Part shown: piece by piece, positions 1 through 8,719 of the stretch
How the letters are laid out: each line of letters opens with the position of its first letter
Position numbering within the stretch: position 1 is the first letter of the stretch
DNA from: Methylobacterium frigidaeris
GTDB taxonomy: Bacteria; Pseudomonadota; Alphaproteobacteria; Rhizobiales; Beijerinckiaceae
Reading direction: 5' to 3'
NCBI RefSeq assembly: GCF_022179185.1
Contig: NZ_BPQJ01000018.1
Span: 81,048-145,047, forward strand
Length of the DNA: 64,000 nucleotides
Made by a program: the position numbers and the translations under genes
Notes under the pieces: generated by a model
Seen by the model: only the letters and a program-made list of their open reading frames with translations
The model's database searches: none
Told to the model about the DNA's origin: nothing

Positions 1-977
1 TTCATCGCCGCGCCGAACGGCACCTTGTCGATCAGGCCACCATAGACGCCGGGGATCGACAGCACGCCGGCCGGGCGGCAGACCATGATCATCTGGCGCA
101 GCACGTGCGGCCGGTCGCTCTCCAGCATCACCGCCTGCTTGGCGCGGTCGTAGATCGCATCGAGCGAGGTGGTGGCGTGGGCCTCCATCCCGACCGAATC
201 GATGCACTTCTCCGGGCCCTTGCCGTCGGTCATGTCGTTGAGCTTGGCGACGACGTTCGATTCTTGCGTGAGATCGATCGTCTCGGCGCCGCCGGCTCGG
301 GCCATGGTGAGGCGCTCCGGCACCCGGTCGATGGCGATGACGCGCTTGGCTCCGAGCAGGATCGCCGAGCGGATCGCCATCTGGCCGACCGGGCCGCAGC
401 CCCAGATCGCCACCGTGTCCTCCGGCTGGATGTCGCACTGCACCGCCGCCTGCCAGCCGGTCGGGAAGATGTCGGAGAGGAAGAGGAGCTTCTCGTCCGG
501 AATGCCCTTCGGCACCTTGATGTGGGTGGCGTCGGCGAAGGGCACCCGCAGGTACTCGGCCTGCCCGCCGGCATAGCCCCCGGTGAGATGGGTGTAGCCG
601 AACAGGCCCGCGGTGGTGTGGCCGAAGGCGGCATCCGCCAGCTTCTTGTTCCGGTTCGAGCGCTCGCAGACCGAGAAGTTGCCGCGCTTACATTGGTCGC
701 ACTGGCCGCAGATGATGGTGAACGGCACCACGATCCGGTCGCCGACCTTGAGCGCCTTGTTGTCCCGGCCGACCTCGACCACCTCGCCCATGGTCTCGTG
801 GCCCATGATGTCGCCCGACTTCATCCCAGGCATGAAGTGGTCGTAGAGGTGCAGGTCGGAGCCGCAGATGGCGCAGGAGGTCACCTTGATGATCGCGTCG
901 CGCCCATCCTCGATCGTCGGATCGGGAACCGTGTCGCAGCGGATATCCGCAGTGCCGTGCCAGACGAGGGCTTTCAT
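1..977 (-). CDS. Zinc-dependent alcohol/formaldehyde dehydrogenase-like protein (MDR family, 3' end outside window)
   Basis: This is a medium-chain dehydrogenase that would oxidise an alcohol or aldehyde with NAD(P) in the cytoplasm. Reading the minus strand from the ATG at 977, catalytic zinc ligands are visible at Cys38 and His60 (GHE motif). A structural zinc cluster follows at about residue 95 (CGQCDQC and a fourth Cys eight residues on), then a Rossmann motif GCGPVG near residue 180. An AG-rich ribosome site (GGAGA) precedes the ATG by about 12 bases. The layout matches the threonine-dehydrogenase/formaldehyde-dehydrogenase-like group of about 390 residues, so roughly the last 65 residues lie beyond the window. 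The substrate cannot be read from the sequence; formaldehyde is attractive in a methylotroph but is inference. Confidence 0.85.
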   Translation of the reverse strand, partial: MKALVWHGTADIRCDTVPDPTIEDGRDAIIKVTSCAICGSDLHLYDHFMPGMKSGDIMGHETMGEVVEVGRDNKALKVGDRIVVPFTIICGQCDQCKRGNFSVCERSNRNKKLADAAFGHTTAGLFGYTHLTGGYAGGQAEYLRVPFADATHIKVPKGIPDEKLLFLSDIFPTGWQAAVQCDIQPEDTVAIWGCGPVGQMAIRSAILLGAKRVIAIDRVPERLTMARAGGAETIDLTQESNVVAKLNDMTDGKGPEKCIDSVGMEAHATTSLDAIYDRAKQAVMLESDRPHVLRQMIMVCRPAGVLSIPGVYGGLIDKVPFGAAM

Positions 978-1071
978 GGCTGATCGGTCTCCGAGGCTCT
1001 CGTGCCGCGGACGGGCCGGGACTGGCTTTCCGCGCGCACGGACCGTCCTCCGGCCGGGATATACATACTCC

Positions 1072-1081
1072 CTACCGGTAG
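1072..1081. promoter_or_regulatory. Perfect 10-bp palindrome CTACCGGTAG upstream of the dehydrogenase
   Basis: It lies about 95 bases upstream of the dehydrogenase start, in the 164-base gap between that gene and prmA. The core ACCGGT resembles operators used by TetR-type repressors. No matching regulator is adjacent. It is a candidate operator only. Confidence 0.2.
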
Positions 1082-1141
1082 TCGGCGTTGTTCGGACAAC
1101 CGATCAGTGTCGGGGCTGTTCCTTGAACGATGCCGCGCCGC

Positions 1142-2059
1142 TCAGCGCGGACGAGGTGCGGCGCCGCCGCGGCGCAGCTCCAGGGTCGCCCAGCCCTCGA
1201 TCAGGCGGCGCCGGCGCAGGCGGAACCCTTGAGCGGCATAGGCCGAGAGCACGCCCGGCACGTCGCGGGGGATCAGGCCGGAGAGCACCAGGGTACCGTC
1301 CGTCGCCACCGCGCGGGCGAGGCTCGGCGCGAGCCCCCTCAGTGGCCGAGCCAGGATGTTGGCAAAGACGAGGTCGAAGGCCCGGGTGTGGCGGGCAAGC
1401 GGGTGGCGCAGGCCCGGCGCCTCGTAGAAGGCCATCAGGTTGGCGAGCCCATTGAAGGCCGCGTTGGTGCGGGCGGTCGCCACCGCCTCCGGGTCGAGGT
1501 CGCCGGCGACGACTGTGGTGTGCAGGAGGCGTGCGGCGGCGAGCCCCAGGATGCCGGTGCCGGTGCCGACGTCGAGGACGCGGTGAGGGCGCCGCCTTTT
1601 CACCTCGTCGACGAGGGCGAGGAGGCAGCCGAGCGTGGTGCCGTGGTGCCCGGTACCGAAGGCGAGCGCCGCCTCGATCTCGATCGGCAGGTCGTTGGGC
1701 TGGACCCGTTCGCGGTCGTGCGAGCCGTGAACCAGGATGCGCCCGGCCCGTACTGGCTTCAGCCCCTCGAGGGAGGCGCGAACCCAGTCCTGCTGGTCGA
1801 TCGCCGCGAAGGTGGCCTCGTCGGCGGCGTCCCCGAGAATCGGGCGGATCAGCTCGCGCACCGCCTCCTCGTCGGGCTCCTCGGAGAAATAAGCCTCGAG
1901 GTGCCAGGTCTTGCCGTCCTCGGCCTCGAAGGCCGCGACCGCGGTCTCGGTCGGGTCGAAGACCTCGCCGATCAGGTCGGTCATGGCGCGGGCCGCGCGC
2001 TCGTTCGTGTCGAGACGCAGCACGTGGGTCGGGCGGTGGGGCGGCAGGCCTTCGAGCAT
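1142..2059 (-). CDS. prmA: Ribosomal protein L11 methyltransferase
   Basis: PrmA trimethylates ribosomal protein L11 using S-adenosylmethionine. The SAM-binding motif I reads LDVGTGTGILG at about residue 165, and the post-motif NILARPL is the family's NPPF-like site. The upstream part of the long open frame (to 2239) is Arg-rich and not protein-like. I therefore start at the ATG at 2059, where the family-typical N-terminus (MLEGLPPHRPTHV) begins, giving 305 residues, about the usual length. It is read leftwards, toward the dehydrogenase gene. Function rests on family recognition. Confidence 0.9.
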   Translation of the reverse strand: MLEGLPPHRPTHVLRLDTNERAARAMTDLIGEVFDPTETAVAAFEAEDGKTWHLEAYFSEEPDEEAVRELIRPILGDAADEATFAAIDQQDWVRASLEGLKPVRAGRILVHGSHDRERVQPNDLPIEIEAALAFGTGHHGTTLGCLLALVDEVKRRRPHRVLDVGTGTGILGLAAARLLHTTVVAGDLDPEAVATARTNAAFNGLANLMAFYEAPGLRHPLARHTRAFDLVFANILARPLRGLAPSLARAVATDGTLVLSGLIPRDVPGVLSAYAAQGFRLRRRRLIEGWATLELRRGGAAPRPR

Positions 2060-2282
2060 GCCCGCGCCAATAGCATCCGCACCGGCCGCCGTCACCGCCC
2101 CGTCACGTCCGCGCGGCATCTCTCTCGCCGCGCGACACGCCCTACCGCCTCGCACCATGTGGCAACGGCGACGCGGCCGGCCTGTCGCAAGGGAACTTCG
2201 CCCGTCCCCGTGGAACCGGCGCGACCGATCGGCGTTCACAGCGGCGCCGGTCGCCAGAAGCCGGCCGTTGAAGGATCGTACG

Positions 2283-2513
2283 ATGCGTACCCGAGTTCGC
2301 GAGCAGTTTCGGCCGGATGCGTGCGCCGGGCCGGCTCAGGCTCCCGTGCGGGAACTCCCCGTCCTGCGGGACCCCCATCGGCGCCGCGCGGCGCCGCTCA
2401 CCGCCGAGGATACGGCCCTGCCGGGCCGCATGCTCGTTCTGCTCAGCCGGCTGCACCGGAGCGAGATGCAGCTGAAGGCCGACGCGGAGGCCGCCAGTCC
2501 GCAGGGCGCCTGA
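2283..2513 (+). CDS. Small hypothetical protein
   Basis: An open frame of 76 residues with a plausible ribosome site (GAAGGA) about eight bases before the ATG. It is Arg/Ala-rich, with a helical C-terminal half (MLVLLSRLHRSEMQLKADAE). It sits alone between the divergently placed prmA start and the convergent SDR gene end. I recognise no family, and it could be a chance frame in GC-rich DNA. Confidence 0.35.
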   Translation: MRTRVREQFRPDACAGPAQAPVRELPVLRDPHRRRAAPLTAEDTALPGRMLVLLSRLHRSEMQLKADAEAASPQGA

Positions 2514-2608
2514 GCCCGATTCGGCCTCCACATGGCTTCGGGCGACCGCACCGCGATCTCCCGAAGCTATCGACCCGGATCGGGTCCGGGCCTCAAGCGT
2601 CCAAAGGC

Positions 2609-3385
2609 TCACGCACCCAGGCGCGAGCCCAGGCGGGCATCCGGCACGTAGCCGCGGTTCCAGGTCGGGCTGATCACCACCTCGTTCAGGCAGACGTGCT
2701 TCGGGCGCGTCGCCACGAACAGGATCAGTGCCGCCATGTCGTCGGGCTGGAGCATGCGGGCCCGGTCCTCGGCGCTCACCGGCACGGGCCGCTTGTCGAG
2801 GATCGGGGTCGCGACCTCGGCCGGGCACAGCACCGTCGAGCGGATGCCGTTGACGCATTCCTCCATGTTGATGCTGTGGCTCATCGCCACCACGGCGTGC
2901 TTGGCCGCCGTGTAGGCCGGCCCGCTGACCGGGCTGACGTAGCGCCCGGCCCAGGAGGCGGTGTGGATCAGGACGCCGTCGCCCTGCTGGCGCATCAGCG
3001 GCAGCACCGCGAGCGAGGCATAGAAGGCGCTCGACAGGTTGGCGGCGATGACCGCCTGCGCGCCGTCCGGCGACAGGGCGTCCCAGCGCCGCTCGCGCAC
3101 GTTGCTGCCGGCATTGCTCACCAGCACGTCGAGCCGGCCGAACCGCGCGGCGATCCCATCGACGATGGCCTTGATGCGATTCGCATCCGTGACGTCACCG
3201 GGCTCGACCACGGCCTCAGCTCCGGACGCCGCGATGCGCGCGGCCAGGGCCCGCAGCGGCTCCTCCCGGCGCCCGGTCAGCACCACCCGGGCCCCTGCTC
3301 CCGCAAGGGCGAGCGCCGCCGCCTCGCCGATGCCGCTGCCCGCGCCCGTCACCCAGGCGACCTTGCCGGCCAGATCCTGCGTCAT
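2609..3385 (-). CDS. SDR family NAD(P)-dependent oxidoreductase
   Basis: A classical short-chain dehydrogenase/reductase of 258 residues. It has the cofactor motif TGAGSGIG at residues 13-20, NAG at 91-93, and catalytic Ser144, Tyr158 and Lys162. The start at 3385 is supported by a strong ribosome site (GGGAGGAG) upstream; the longer frame to 3454 adds an Arg-rich stretch without homology. The gene lies 127 bases downstream of argE on the same strand but the gap is long, so co-transcription is uncertain. The substrate cannot be assigned from sequence. Confidence 0.88.
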   Translation of the reverse strand: MTQDLAGKVAWVTGAGSGIGEAAALALAGAGARVVLTGRREEPLRALAARIAASGAEAVVEPGDVTDANRIKAIVDGIAARFGRLDVLVSNAGSNVRERRWDALSPDGAQAVIAANLSSAFYASLAVLPLMRQQGDGVLIHTASWAGRYVSPVSGPAYTAAKHAVVAMSHSINMEECVNGIRSTVLCPAEVATPILDKRPVPVSAEDRARMLQPDDMAALILFVATRPKHVCLNEVVISPTWNRGYVPDARLGSRLGA

Positions 3386-3512
3386 GTTCCAACTCCTCCC
3401 GGTTCCGCGGCGGTCCTCCCGCCCGTGCACAGGGTCGGGGACCGTCCGTCGCACTCGTCTTCCAAGTTACGACGGCGCCGCGCAAGAGCGGTCCTCGGGG
3501 GAGCGGGCGGCT

Positions 3513-4703
3513 CTACGCACAGCTCTCCGCGATCAGACGGCGCAGGAAGGCGGCACAGTCGGCGAGCTCGGCCCTCTCGACATACTCGTCGGCCTTGTGG
3601 GCGCGGGCGATGTCGCCGGGGCCGATCACCACCGAGGGGATGTCGCCGAGGCTCTGGAACAGGCCGGCCTCGGTGCCGTACGAGACCTTGGCGTGGGCGT
3701 TGCGGCCGGCGAGGCGCTTGGCCAGGGTGACGAGGGGCGCGTCGGGCGCGATGTCGAGGCCCGGATAGTCGATCACCGGCTCGACCGTGAGGCCGCAGCC
3801 GGGATCGCGCGCCTGCATCTCCGGCGCCAGAACGTCGCGGGCGTAAGCGAGCACCGTGTCGGCGAGGGCGCGGGGATCGTCGGCGGCGATCGCCCGGAAC
3901 TCGAACCCGACGGTGCAACGGTCGGGCACGATGTTGAGGGCGGTGCCGCCCTGGACCAGGGCGGTGAGCCCGGTCGTGTGGGGCACGTCGTAGAGGTCGT
4001 CGCGGGCGCCGTCGCGGGCGAGATCCTCGGCGGTGAGCCGCACCCGGTCGATGAAGCGCGCCGCGTACTCGACGGCGTTGACCCCCGTAGGCGCCAGCGC
4101 CGAGTGGCAGGCGCGGCCCCGGAACGTGGCCTTCGCGCCGTACTTGCCCTTGTGGCCGATCACCACCGCCATGCCGGTCGGCTCGCCGACGAAGCAGCCG
4201 AGGGGCTCGACACCCCGCTCCCGGATGTGGGCGATGAGCGGCCGGACGCCGAGGCAGCCGATCTCCTCGTCGTAGGAGATGGCGAGGTGCAGCGGGCGGG
4301 TGAGCGGGGCCGCCGCCATCTCGGGCAGGAGCGCCAGGCAGACGGCGAGGAAGCCCTTCATGTCCGAGGTGCCGCGGCCGTAGAGGCGCCCGTCGATGTC
4401 GGTGAGCCGGAACGGGTCGTGGGTCCAGTCCTGGCCCTCCACCGGCACCACGTCGCTGTGGCCCGACAGCACGTAACCCGGCCGGTCGGCCGGCCCGACG
4501 GTGACCCACAGGGCCGCCTTCTGCCCCGTCGCGTCCACGACCCTCTCGACCGCGGCGCCGTGGTGACGGCAATACGCCTCGACGTGATCGACGAGGGGCA
4601 GATTGCTCGCCGAGCTGACCGTCTCGAAGCCCACGAGGGTGGCGAGGATGTCCGTGATGGCGGACAGCGTGGTGTCGGGGGCCTTGAGGTTGGAAGACGT
4701 CAT
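3513..4703 (-). CDS. argE: Acetylornithine deacetylase (M20 metallopeptidase family)
   Basis: Predicted to hydrolyse N-acetylornithine to ornithine and acetate in arginine biosynthesis. The 396-residue protein carries the M20 di-zinc signature: His82 and Asp84 in SGHSDVVPV, Asp114 in GRGTSDMKG, catalytic Glu146/Glu147 in DEEIG, and Glu174 in GEPT. The motif wording and length fit ArgE rather than DapE, but M20 relatives with other acyl-amino-acid substrates look alike. No other arg gene is nearby. Confidence 0.85.
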   Translation of the reverse strand: MTSSNLKAPDTTLSAITDILATLVGFETVSSASNLPLVDHVEAYCRHHGAAVERVVDATGQKAALWVTVGPADRPGYVLSGHSDVVPVEGQDWTHDPFRLTDIDGRLYGRGTSDMKGFLAVCLALLPEMAAAPLTRPLHLAISYDEEIGCLGVRPLIAHIRERGVEPLGCFVGEPTGMAVVIGHKGKYGAKATFRGRACHSALAPTGVNAVEYAARFIDRVRLTAEDLARDGARDDLYDVPHTTGLTALVQGGTALNIVPDRCTVGFEFRAIAADDPRALADTVLAYARDVLAPEMQARDPGCGLTVEPVIDYPGLDIAPDAPLVTLAKRLAGRNAHAKVSYGTEAGLFQSLGDIPSVVIGPGDIARAHKADEYVERAELADCAAFLRRLIAESCA

Positions 4704-4847
4704 GGGAAGCGTGCGGGCCTGACCGGGGTGATGCGAGAAATGCGACCCCGCGAGGCTTGCAGGGCCGATGCCACCACGCGGCGGGCGGCTCTTCCCTTAT
4801 GCCGCGTTACGGCGCCGGCGGACAGCGGGCCGGCCCGATCCGACGCT

Positions 4848-5189
4848 CTACTCGGACAGGTCCAGGAAATGCCGCCCGTCCCGGTCGTCGATCTCGATGA
4901 TCCAGAGGTCGGAATCGAACCGGATCTCCCGGGCGAGCCGCGCCTCGACGTCCGGAGGCAGGGCCTCGCGCATCAAGCTCTCGAAGCGGCGGCCGCCCTC
5001 CTCCATTCCCTCGAACAGGGCCTGGGGCGCAGGGCCGTAGAGGTCGGCGCGTCCGTCGAGGCGGTCGACCTTCACGAAGATCGCCCCTGCCTCCGGCGCG
5101 CCGCGGCGGCGCTGCACGGCGCTCACCCCCTCGACGGCGCAGCGGCGCAAATGGGCGGCGACCCAGAAATCGGAGCGCAGGCGTGCCAT
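4848..5189 (-). CDS. DUF1491 family protein
   Basis: A 113-residue cytoplasmic protein typical of alphaproteobacteria. Recognisable family blocks are the N-terminal RLRSDFWVAAHLRRC, the central GAIFVKVDRLDG and APQALFEG, and the C-terminal FDSDLWIIEI. Function is unknown for the family. The gene stands alone, with a hairpin upstream that belongs to the next gene to the right. Confidence 0.85.
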   Translation of the reverse strand: MARLRSDFWVAAHLRRCAVEGVSAVQRRRGAPEAGAIFVKVDRLDGRADLYGPAPQALFEGMEEGGRRFESLMREALPPDVEARLAREIRFDSDLWIIEIDDRDGRHFLDLSE

Positions 5190-5240
5190 CGGGCGGGGCG
5201 TCCTCGAGGATGTCCGGTCGTCGTCGGTCCCTCATAGGAC

Positions 5241-5269
5241 AGCGCCCGATCGCGGGGCAATCGGGCGCT
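5241..5269 (-). terminator. Hairpin downstream of the small gene at 5302-5502
   Basis: Perfect 10-bp arms AGCGCCCGAT / ATCGGGCGCT around a nine-base loop, 33 bases past the stop codon of the minus-strand gene to its right. There is no clear U-tract. Confidence 0.45.
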
Positions 5270-5301
5270 GCATCGAACCGTGACTGGCATGCGGACCGGG
5301 C

Positions 5302-5502
5302 TCAGGATGCCCGCGCGGCCCCGTCGACCTCGGCCACGTCGGCCCTCTCGCGCCAATCCTCTACGCCGTGCTGGCGCGCGAAGCGCAAGGCGGCGGCGCG
5401 GACCGCCCGCTCCGGATCGCGGGCGCGGGTGATCTCCACGGTCCCGACGGTGAACGGGACCCCGAGGATCTGCTTGGCGAACAGCACGCGGTACTGCGAC
5501 AT
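5302..5502 (-). CDS. Small hypothetical protein (66 aa)
   Basis: A compact frame starting at the ATG at 5502 with a good ribosome site (GGGAGA, about eight bases upstream). The product begins MSQYRVLFAKQILGVPF and continues with a charged helical stretch (DPERAVRAAALRFARQHG). It has no signal peptide or membrane segment. I do not recognise a family, but the codon structure, ribosome site and downstream hairpin together make it a likely gene. Confidence 0.6.
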   Translation of the reverse strand: MSQYRVLFAKQILGVPFTVGTVEITRARDPERAVRAAALRFARQHGVEDWRERADVAEVDGAARAS

Positions 5503-5788
5503 CGTCCGTCTCCCTAGGCGATGGATCGCGCCGATGACGGGATTTCTTAACCGCTCCAGGCTCCCGAGGCGACCGCGCCGCGGCCATCGGCCGGGACCAC
5601 GGATGAAGCACGCCTCCGTACTTCGTCCGGTTTCGCGTTTCGCCCGTCGGGGAGCCGATCGACTGCGATCGGAAAAAGGTATCGGCATGGTCTGTGCCGA
5701 AGCAAGCCAGCATGTCCGGCCCGCCTGATCCACCATGTGGTGATGATCTCCGCTAACGGAAGGTGCCTCACGGGCGTGTGATCGCGCC

Positions 5789-5862
5789 TTTTTGCGCAGC
5801 GAGGCGGCATGCCCGCAGGGCAGGCCTCCCGTGCGGGCAGGCCCCGTGCTGCAGCGCAAAAA
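5789..5862. repeat. Long imperfect inverted repeat upstream of the MFS gene
   Basis: The left arm starts TTTTTGCGCAGC (5789-5800) and the right arm ends GCTGCAGCGCAAAAA (5848-5862). The inner parts also pair (TGCCCGCA with TGCGGGCA). It ends seven bases before the chosen MFS start, so it may be a leader hairpin, an attenuator or a small repeat element. Confidence 0.5.
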
Positions 5863-5868
5863 CCCGTT

Positions 5869-7083
5869 ATGTCGGGCGCGCCTTCGCACGAGATCACGCT
5901 CACGCAGGACGCGCCCATGCCGCCCTTCTCCGCCGCGACCCGCCTGAGCCTCAGCCTGATCGCCGGCGGGGCGGTCGCCAACATCTATTACAACCAGCCG
6001 CTGCTCGGGCTGCTGGTCCAGGTTTTCGGCCACGACGCCTCGGTGCTGGTGCCGACCGCGACGCTCGCCGGCTACGGGCTCGGCATCCTGGGCCTCGTGC
6101 CGCTCGGCGACGCCCTGCCCCGGCGCAGCCTGATCGTCGGCCAGCTCCTGCTGCTGGCCGCGGTGCTGGTGCTGGCGGCCGCGAGCGCCAGCTTGGCCGT
6201 CCTGGTGCTGGCGAGCTTCCTGATCGGGGTGCTCTCGACCGCCGCCCAGCAGGCGGTGCCCTTCGCCGCCGAGCTGGCGCCGGATGCGGTCCGCGGCCGG
6301 ATGGTCGGCCAGGTGATGACCGGCCTGCTCCTCGGCATCCTGCTCGCCCGGACCTTGAGCGGCTTCGTCGGCGCGTGGCTCGGCTGGCGGGCGGTCTTCG
6401 TCGGCGCGGCCGGGCTCTCGGTGGCGCTCGCCGGCCTCGCTTGGCTCGGGCTGCCAAAGACACCACCCGCCGCACGCCTCGGCTACGGCGCGCTGATGGG
6501 CTCGATCCTCGACCTGGTGCGCAGCCAGCCGGTGTTACGGCGGGCCGCCCTGGCGCAGGCGCTGCTGTTCGCCGCCTTCAACGCGTTCTGGACCACGCTG
6601 GCGCTCCTCGTCGAGGCGCCGCCCTTCGGGCTCGATCCCGCCGGGGCGGGCCTGTTCGGGCTGATCGGCGCGGCGGGCGCGCTCTGCGCACCCATCGCCG
6701 GGCGCTTCGCCGATACGCGCAGCCCGCGTCCGGTGCTCATCGGCGGCGCCGCGCTGACGCTGGCCGCCTTCGTGGTGTTCGGCCTGTTCGGCGGCCACTC
6801 GCTGGTCGCGCTGGCGGTCGGGGTGCTGCTCATCGACATCGGCATCAACACCGCGCTGATCGCCAACCAGACCCGGGTCTACGCCCTCGCCCCCGGCGCC
6901 CGCGGGCGGATCAACACGGTGTTCTTCACCGCGATCTTCGCCGGCGGCGCACTCGGCGCCTCGGCCGGCACGCGGGCCTTCGCCGCTGGCGGATGGCCGG
7001 CGCTCTGCGCCGTCGGCGGCGCCTTCGCGGCGGCGAGCCTGCTGGTGCCCCTGCTGGAGCCCCGCGGCCGCCCTAGATCCTGA
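5869..7083 (+). CDS. MFS transporter (drug/sugar efflux type)
   Basis: A 404-residue inner-membrane protein with about twelve hydrophobic segments. Near the start is the block GGAVANIYYNQPLLGLL, characteristic of a common MFS exporter subgroup, followed by the loop-2 region GDALPRRSL and, in the second half, GRFADTRSPRPVL. I start at the ATG at 5869; the ATG at 5917 (MPPFSAATRLSLSL) is equally possible, and the frame also extends up to 5809 through a hairpin. Neither start has a strong ribosome site. The substrate is unknown. Confidence 0.82.
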   Translation: MSGAPSHEITLTQDAPMPPFSAATRLSLSLIAGGAVANIYYNQPLLGLLVQVFGHDASVLVPTATLAGYGLGILGLVPLGDALPRRSLIVGQLLLLAAVLVLAAASASLAVLVLASFLIGVLSTAAQQAVPFAAELAPDAVRGRMVGQVMTGLLLGILLARTLSGFVGAWLGWRAVFVGAAGLSVALAGLAWLGLPKTPPAARLGYGALMGSILDLVRSQPVLRRAALAQALLFAAFNAFWTTLALLVEAPPFGLDPAGAGLFGLIGAAGALCAPIAGRFADTRSPRPVLIGGAALTLAAFVVFGLFGGHSLVALAVGVLLIDIGINTALIANQTRVYALAPGARGRINTVFFTAIFAGGALGASAGTRAFAAGGWPALCAVGGAFAAASLLVPLLEPRGRPRS

Positions 7084-7111
7084 GGCCAGCATTCCCGGCC
7101 GAGCCCGTCCC

Positions 7112-8182
7112 CTGTCCCGTTCCTCTGCCCATCTCCTCGCCATCGACACGATCTACCACGAGCCCGCGGTCGAGGACTTCGCCCGCGGCCGGGAGATCCT
7201 GGAGCGCTTCCCGGAGGCGCGGCGGATCGAGGTCGCCTCGCACTGGAAGATCCCGGAGTTGCACGGCAATGCCGGCTCGGTCGAGGATTGGGTGCGGATC
7301 AAGCGCTCGACCCTGGTGCTCGGGGTCAAGAAGGGTCTGACCTCGCGGCCGAACGGCCGCAGCGCCCACTTCATCGCGCCGTCGAGTTCCAACGGCTGCG
7401 CCATGGCCTGCGCCTATTGCTACGTGCCGCGCCGCAAGGGCTACGCCAACCCGATCACCCTGTTCGTCAACACCGAGGCGATCGGCCGGGCCATCACCCG
7501 CCACGCGGCCGCGCAGGGGCCGCTCCCCGCCCCCGACCAGATCGACGACCGGTACTGGGTCTACGACATCGGCGAGAATGGCGACCTGTCGGTCGACGCG
7601 CTCGCTTGCGACAGCGTGCGCGACCTCGTCGGGCTGTTTCGCGACATCCCGAACGCCAAGGCGTCCTTCGCCACCAAGTTCGTCAACCGCGACCTGCTGG
7701 CCTACGCGCCTCAGGCCAAGACCCGGATCCGCTTCTCGCTGATGCCCGAGCGCATCGCGCGGGTGGTCGACGTGCGCACCTCACCCATGCCGGAGCGGAT
7801 CGCCGCGATCGACGCGTTCGTTGGGGCGGGCTACGAGGTCCACGCCAATTTCTCGCCGGTGATCCTCTACGAGGGCTGGGAGGAAGATTGGCGGGCGCTG
7901 TTCCGCGCACTCGATGCCGGCATCGGCCCGGCCGCGAAGGCGCAGCTGAAAGCCGAGATCATCTTTCTCACCCACAACGCCGCCCTGCACGACGTCAATC
8001 TGCAATGGCACCCCAAGGCCGAGGCGCTGCTGTGGCGTCCCGACATCCAGGAGACCAAGCGCTCCGAGGGCGGGATGGAGAACCTGCGCTACCGCACCGG
8101 ATGGAAGGGCCGCTGGCTCGCCCGGTTCAAGGCGCTGCTCGCCGAGGAGCTGCCCTATTGCGGGGTGCGCTACGCGTTCTGA
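7112..8182 (+). CDS. Spore photoproduct lyase-like radical SAM protein
   Basis: A radical S-adenosylmethionine protein of the SplB-like family, which in spore formers repairs UV thymine dimers; this organism should not sporulate, so the role is probably another DNA or radical chemistry. The 4Fe-4S motif is CAMACAYC (Cys-x3-Cys-x2-Cys), with ERIARVVDVRTSP and a YCGVRYAF C-terminus. No ATG, GTG or TTG lies in frame before the family-like block LLAIDTIYHEPAVEDFARG; the first such codon is a TTG at 7259, inside what looks like conserved sequence. I provisionally use the CTG at 7112, giving 356 residues. The gene begins 28 bases after the MFS stop. Confidence 0.75.
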   Translation: MSRSSAHLLAIDTIYHEPAVEDFARGREILERFPEARRIEVASHWKIPELHGNAGSVEDWVRIKRSTLVLGVKKGLTSRPNGRSAHFIAPSSSNGCAMACAYCYVPRRKGYANPITLFVNTEAIGRAITRHAAAQGPLPAPDQIDDRYWVYDIGENGDLSVDALACDSVRDLVGLFRDIPNAKASFATKFVNRDLLAYAPQAKTRIRFSLMPERIARVVDVRTSPMPERIAAIDAFVGAGYEVHANFSPVILYEGWEEDWRALFRALDAGIGPAAKAQLKAEIIFLTHNAALHDVNLQWHPKAEALLWRPDIQETKRSEGGMENLRYRTGWKGRWLARFKALLAEELPYCGVRYAF

Positions 8183-8212
8183 CGGGCGCGCACCCGCGCC
8201 ACGATGCCCGGA

Positions 8213-8521
8213 TCAGTGGGTCCAGGGCGCAGTGCGGTTGTACTTGAAGTTGTCGGAGTAGGAGAGGCCGCGGCGCAGGGGCATCTGCGGCTCCTCGACC
8301 CGGTAGGCGATACCCTCGCGGGTCGCGTAGGCGATCGCCTCCTCCTTGGTGTCGAACTCGAGCCGCACCTGCTGCAGCATGTCCGAGGACGAGGTCCAGC
8401 CCATCAGCGGCTCGGTCTCCCGCGGGCTCGTCTGCTCGAACTCCAGCGTCCACTGCTTGGTCCGGGCGAGGCCGGACTGGGTCGGGTCCTTGGCAGGGCG
8501 GAAGATGCGGGCGGTCGACAT
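8213..8521 (-). CDS. NADH dehydrogenase ETC complex I subunit (NDUFS4/18-kDa type)
   Basis: A 102-residue accessory subunit of respiratory complex I, found in alphaproteobacteria and mitochondria, acting on the cytoplasmic side of the inner membrane. Family blocks are MSTARIFRPAK at the N-terminus, LGWTSS-like PLMGWTSSSDMLQQVRLEF, EAIAYA and the C-terminal YSDNFKYNRTAPWTH. The length is normal. It is a single gene directly downstream of tRNA-Pro on the same strand, 26 bases away. Confidence 0.93.
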   Translation of the reverse strand: MSTARIFRPAKDPTQSGLARTKQWTLEFEQTSPRETEPLMGWTSSSDMLQQVRLEFDTKEEAIAYATREGIAYRVEEPQMPLRRGLSYSDNFKYNRTAPWTH

Positions 8522-8547
8522 CGCGGGCTCTGATCCGTGGAGGTGAA

Positions 8548-8624
<77 letters not shown>

Positions 8625-8719
8625 ACAGGCTCTAGGCCGTTGGTTCTCTAGCGTTTTAGGGCGGGGGGCGCAAGCTGGCATCCTGAACCGAATGCGAACG
8701 AGATGCCCTTGTCGGGGCT

